Shown here piece after piece: positions 16,769-18,790 of a stretch of DNA of 18,790 nucleotides. The translations under genes and the position numbers were made by a program. This stretch comes from Oscillospiraceae bacterium (GTDB lineage: Bacteria > Bacillota > Clostridia > UBA1381): NCBI GenBank assembly GCA_020860985.1, contig JAJBTG010000237.1, forward strand, positions 1 through 18,790. Reading direction: 5' to 3'. Within the stretch, counting starts at the first letter, position 1. Each line of letters begins with the position of its first letter. Below the pieces are notes generated by a model, which saw only the letters and a program-made list of their open reading frames with translations, was not told the origin of the DNA and did no database searches.

Positions 16769-16797
16769 AGTATATCATATTTGAGGAACAAATGCAA
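16769..16797 (-). promoter_or_regulatory. Sigma-A type promoter of the small acidic gene
   Basis: Read on the minus strand: TTGCAT (16797-16792), a 17-base spacer, then TATACT (16774-16769). Both hexamers are close to consensus (TTGACA, TATAAT) at ideal spacing. Transcription would start near 16762, about 35 bases before the ATG at 16727. It lies downstream of the sleB-like gene on the same strand, so it gives the small gene its own transcript. Confidence 0.7.
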
Positions 16798-16911
16798 TAG
16801 ATAATTTCCAATCTTGAAAAATTCGTATATATCAAGCTGAAACCCTTGCGGTTTTAACTACTTGAAAAAGCATTTTAAAACGCGTTCTTTGCTTGTCTGT
16901 AGGTTCTATGA

Positions 16912-17562
16912 TTATTTGCAAAAAACGTGTTTTCCGATTGTTTTAACAATTGTTCTGGAGCGAATCCACGAGTTTGTGGCGGTTGAGGGGTTATAGTAGT
17001 AGATTGCGCCGCCTGTCGGGTCCCAACCGTTTAACGCGTCCTTGGCGGCGTTGAAGCATGACTGCTCAATAGCCTTGTTAATCTGTCCGTCGTCAACTGC
17101 CGTGAACGCGCCGGGCTGATAAATTACTCCGGCAATGCTGTTGGGGAAGGACGAGTGGCGCACGCGGTTAAGCACTACCGCTCCCACCGCAACCTGTCCT
17201 TCGTATGATTCGCCGTGCGCCTCGCCGTTTATGACCATTGCAAGAAGTGTTACATCATTTGAAGAGGTCGTACTTGACGAGCTTTGTCCTGTCGGCAGCC
17301 CGATTTTCGCAAGGGTGGCGGGTCCGGCAACGCCGTCCGCGGTAAGACCATTTTTTTGCTGAAAGCTCTTTACTGCCGAGGCAGTCTGCGAACCGTAAAT
17401 TCCGTCAACCGAACCACTGTAGTAGCCCCATGATTTCAGTCTTGTCTGAATGTTCGTGACTTCCTGTCCGCGGGAGCCTATTTTAGATAACGCAAATGCG
17501 CTGCTGTCCGTAAAAACGGTACACAGTATAAGAGTCAAAATAAAAATAGGTATACGTTTCAT
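16912..17562 (-). CDS. sleB: Spore cortex-lytic enzyme, SleB type
   Basis: A 216-residue exported protein. Signal peptide at about 1-24 (hydrophobic IFILTLILC, cleavage after AFA), one peptidoglycan-binding repeat at 29-88 (VTNIQTRLKSWGYYSG, VDGIYGSQTASAVKSFQ), a Ser/Thr linker (92-102), and a SleB/CwlJ hydrolase domain (about 107-215) with MVINGEAHGE. Glu114 is the likely catalytic residue of this lytic transglycosylase family. SleB breaks the muramic-lactam cortex during germination. I start at ATG 17562, five bases after GGAGG; an ATG four codons earlier lies before that site. No ypeB is adjacent. No clear sporulation promoter was found. Confidence 0.9.
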   Translation of the reverse strand: MKRIPIFILTLILCTVFTDSSAFALSKIGSRGQEVTNIQTRLKSWGYYSGSVDGIYGSQTASAVKSFQQKNGLTADGVAGPATLAKIGLPTGQSSSSTTSSNDVTLLAMVINGEAHGESYEGQVAVGAVVLNRVRHSSFPNSIAGVIYQPGAFTAVDDGQINKAIEQSCFNAAKDALNGWDPTGGAIYYYNPSTATNSWIRSRTIVKTIGKHVFCK

Positions 17563-17607
17563 AATTTCCTCCATTTCTAATACCTATTTTTAACTATCAA
17601 TTTTACT

Positions 17608-18291
17608 TTAATACGTCAAATTGAAAATATTTTCATGTTTATCTCGCCTCGTCAGAGCAATCCCCACTATATTTTTTGCTTCGCGCTGCTTTAATGCCTC
17701 AGCACAGGCGTTCATTGTGTTGCCGGTTGTGAAAATATCATCGACAAGAAGTATGCGTTTATCCTGTAAATCCTCCGCGGCTTCAAATGCGTTTTGCACA
17801 TTTGCCGTCCTCTCGGAAATTTTTATGCGGCTTTGACGCTTGGTTTCCCTTATCCTGAATAATATATCATCCCTGTAGGGAACACCCAAGCAATCGGCAA
17901 GCGGTTTGGCAAGCAGCGCCGACTGATTAAAACCGCGCTCATTCATACGCTTTTTGGAAAGCGGCATGGGAATTACGCAGTCAAATTCACATAAGTGCTG
18001 CATATCCTTTAGCAGGTCGCACAAAATATAGGATAAAATATCGGAGTAGGCTCTTTGTCCGTTAAATTTATATGCGATAATAATATCGCGGATTGTATCC
18101 GAATAAAAAATCGGGGACACTAAATAGTCTATGTTTTGTGTCCCTCCAAACAGCGGCAGCTTGGGAGTGAAATGTATAGAGTTAAAACAGTCGCCGCATA
18201 TGCCGATGTGTCCGTTATTATAATAAGAATCGGTTAAAGATTTTTTTCCGCCGCAGAAAACGCAGCGATAATGTCTTTTGATTTTAATCAT
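17608..18291 (-). CDS. comF: ComF family phosphoribosyltransferase-like protein
   Basis: A 227-residue protein. An N-terminal zinc finger has Cys10, Cys13, Cys32 and Cys35. The PRTase-like domain carries the PRPP-binding motif LLVDDIFTTGNT (181-192), and MNERGFNQSALLAKPLA is the characteristic ComF segment. Family members take part in DNA uptake during competence, associated with the ComFA helicase; the reaction is not established. The ATG overlaps the TGA of the upstream gene (ATGA). The longer start at 18336 lies within that gene. A 33-base inverted repeat lies inside it (18113-18145). Confidence 0.93.
   Translation of the reverse strand: MIKIKRHYRCVFCGGKKSLTDSYYNNGHIGICGDCFNSIHFTPKLPLFGGTQNIDYLVSPIFYSDTIRDIIIAYKFNGQRAYSDILSYILCDLLKDMQHLCEFDCVIPMPLSKKRMNERGFNQSALLAKPLADCLGVPYRDDILFRIRETKRQSRIKISERTANVQNAFEAAEDLQDKRILLVDDIFTTGNTMNACAEALKQREAKNIVGIALTRRDKHENIFNLTY
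18113..18145. repeat. Inverted repeat inside comF
   Basis: GGGGACAC (18113-18120) and GTGTCCCT (18138-18145) are complementary except for one G-T, with 17 bases between. It encodes residues 49-60 of ComF in frame. It resembles the outer GGACA/TGTCCCC bases of the hairpin at 16544-16570. It may be chance. Confidence 0.35.
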
Positions 18292-18790
18292 TTTAAAACA
18301 ATTGTTCCGTTCTTTTCCTCGATGGGAAAAAAGCACGGTCTTTCATTTGGAGTGTGGTTTGGCGAATGAAGCGTTACGTAGGCGCTTCCGTTAAGGTCGG
18401 TAAAAATCATTCCGTGACCGCCGTCCTTTTTAAAGAGCAGCTCTTTTTGATGAATCCATTTTCCGTCTATATCGCCGTTTAGGCTTTCGGCGATTCCTAT
18501 AGCGTATCCCTCTTCGCCGCCGGATGACCACAGCAGAAAGAGCTTGCCCTCCGATGTTCTGTATGGGTACGGACCGTCGGTTACGAATACCTGTTTTTCC
18601 TCGCCGTTAACTGTTTGATTTGAGCCTACCGTCCATTCGGCGGCGGATGCGGTAAACAGCAATATCGGTTCACCGACGGAGGCGGTCAAGTCCTTTTTCA
18701 GACGAATAGCGCACATCTCGCCATCGACTGTTTGCATCCATTCGTGACAAAAAATCATCCACGGGTGTGAATTTTAATCGATATAAAGAG
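18288..18790 (-). pseudogene. Glycoside hydrolase family 43 fragment with in-frame stop, cut by the window edge
   Basis: The 156 codons from ATG 18758 match the C-terminal half of GH43 beta-xylosidase/arabinosidase-like proteins: WMIFCHEWMQTVDGEMCAIRL, VTDGPYPYRTSEGKLFLLWS, DGGHGMIFTDLNG and TLHSPNHTPNERPCFF. The start is not a real N-terminus. Upstream in the same frame the bases read LYID, then TAA (18774-18776), then NSHPWM, and homology to GH43 proteins (typically LY[IV]D-x-x-G-x-PWM) runs across the stop. A single change from GAA to TAA explains it. The beginning of the gene lies beyond the window. The stop overlaps the comF start, so the two were probably co-transcribed. Confidence 0.8.

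Noticed and set aside
16563..16784. 73-residue plus-strand reading frame downstream of rplQ
   Set aside because: It begins inside a hairpin without a ribosome binding site and is antisense to the 41-residue gene and its promoter, which have better support.
17592..17620. TTGACG-17-TAGTTA as promoter of the sleB-like gene
   Set aside because: The -10 matches only two positions of the consensus and the -35 lies inside the end of comF; a sporulation sigma factor site was not clear either.

Overview
The window is a complete, single-strand S10-spc-alpha ribosomal protein superoperon of a low-to-moderate GC Gram-positive bacterium, followed by a short minus-strand block. The following point to the class Clostridia (Ruminococcus/Oscillospira-like; family level is inference): purine-rich AAGGAGG ribosome binding sites, S4 encoded in the alpha cluster, a zinc-type S14, a KOW-domain protein between map and infA, a cortex-lytic enzyme gene of SleB type, and a GH43 glycosidase remnant. 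The last two suggest a spore former that degrades plant glycans.

Layout on the plus strand: 1-257 is an untranslated leader with one strong intrinsic terminator (124-160). The S10 segment is rpsJ-rplC-rplD-rplW-rplB-rpsS-rplV-rpsC-rplP-rpmC-rpsQ (258-5557). The spc segment is rplN-rplX-rplE-rpsN-rpsH-rplF-rplR-rpsE-rpmD-rplO-secY-adk-map-KOW gene-infA-rpmJ (5720-13422). The alpha segment is rpsM-rpsK-rpsD-rpoA-rplQ (13644-16471). It closes with a bidirectional terminator at 16482-16514. The genes supply most early and mid assembly proteins of both ribosomal subunits, the SecY translocon, adenylate kinase, methionine aminopeptidase, IF-1 and the RNA polymerase alpha subunit. The block therefore couples ribosome, transcription and secretion capacity.

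On the minus strand, read from the right edge, come a broken GH43 glycosidase (18790-18288), comF overlapping it by ATGA, a sleB-like cortex-lytic enzyme, and a 41-residue acidic protein with its own sigma-A-like promoter and terminator. They converge on rplQ.

Most of the window is ordinary and highly conserved. Two genes are broken. rpsC (S3, normally essential) carries a frameshift that fits a 16-nt deletion between short direct repeats. The GH43 gene has an in-frame TAA where family homology continues on both sides. Several inter-gene spacers are unusually long and rich in hairpins: 5558-5719 at the S10/spc boundary, 7654-7870 inside spc, 12989-13063 ahead of infA, and 13423-13643 at the spc/alpha boundary. 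They are the best candidates for undescribed cis-regulatory RNA. I saw no CRISPR array, transposase, tRNA or rRNA gene.
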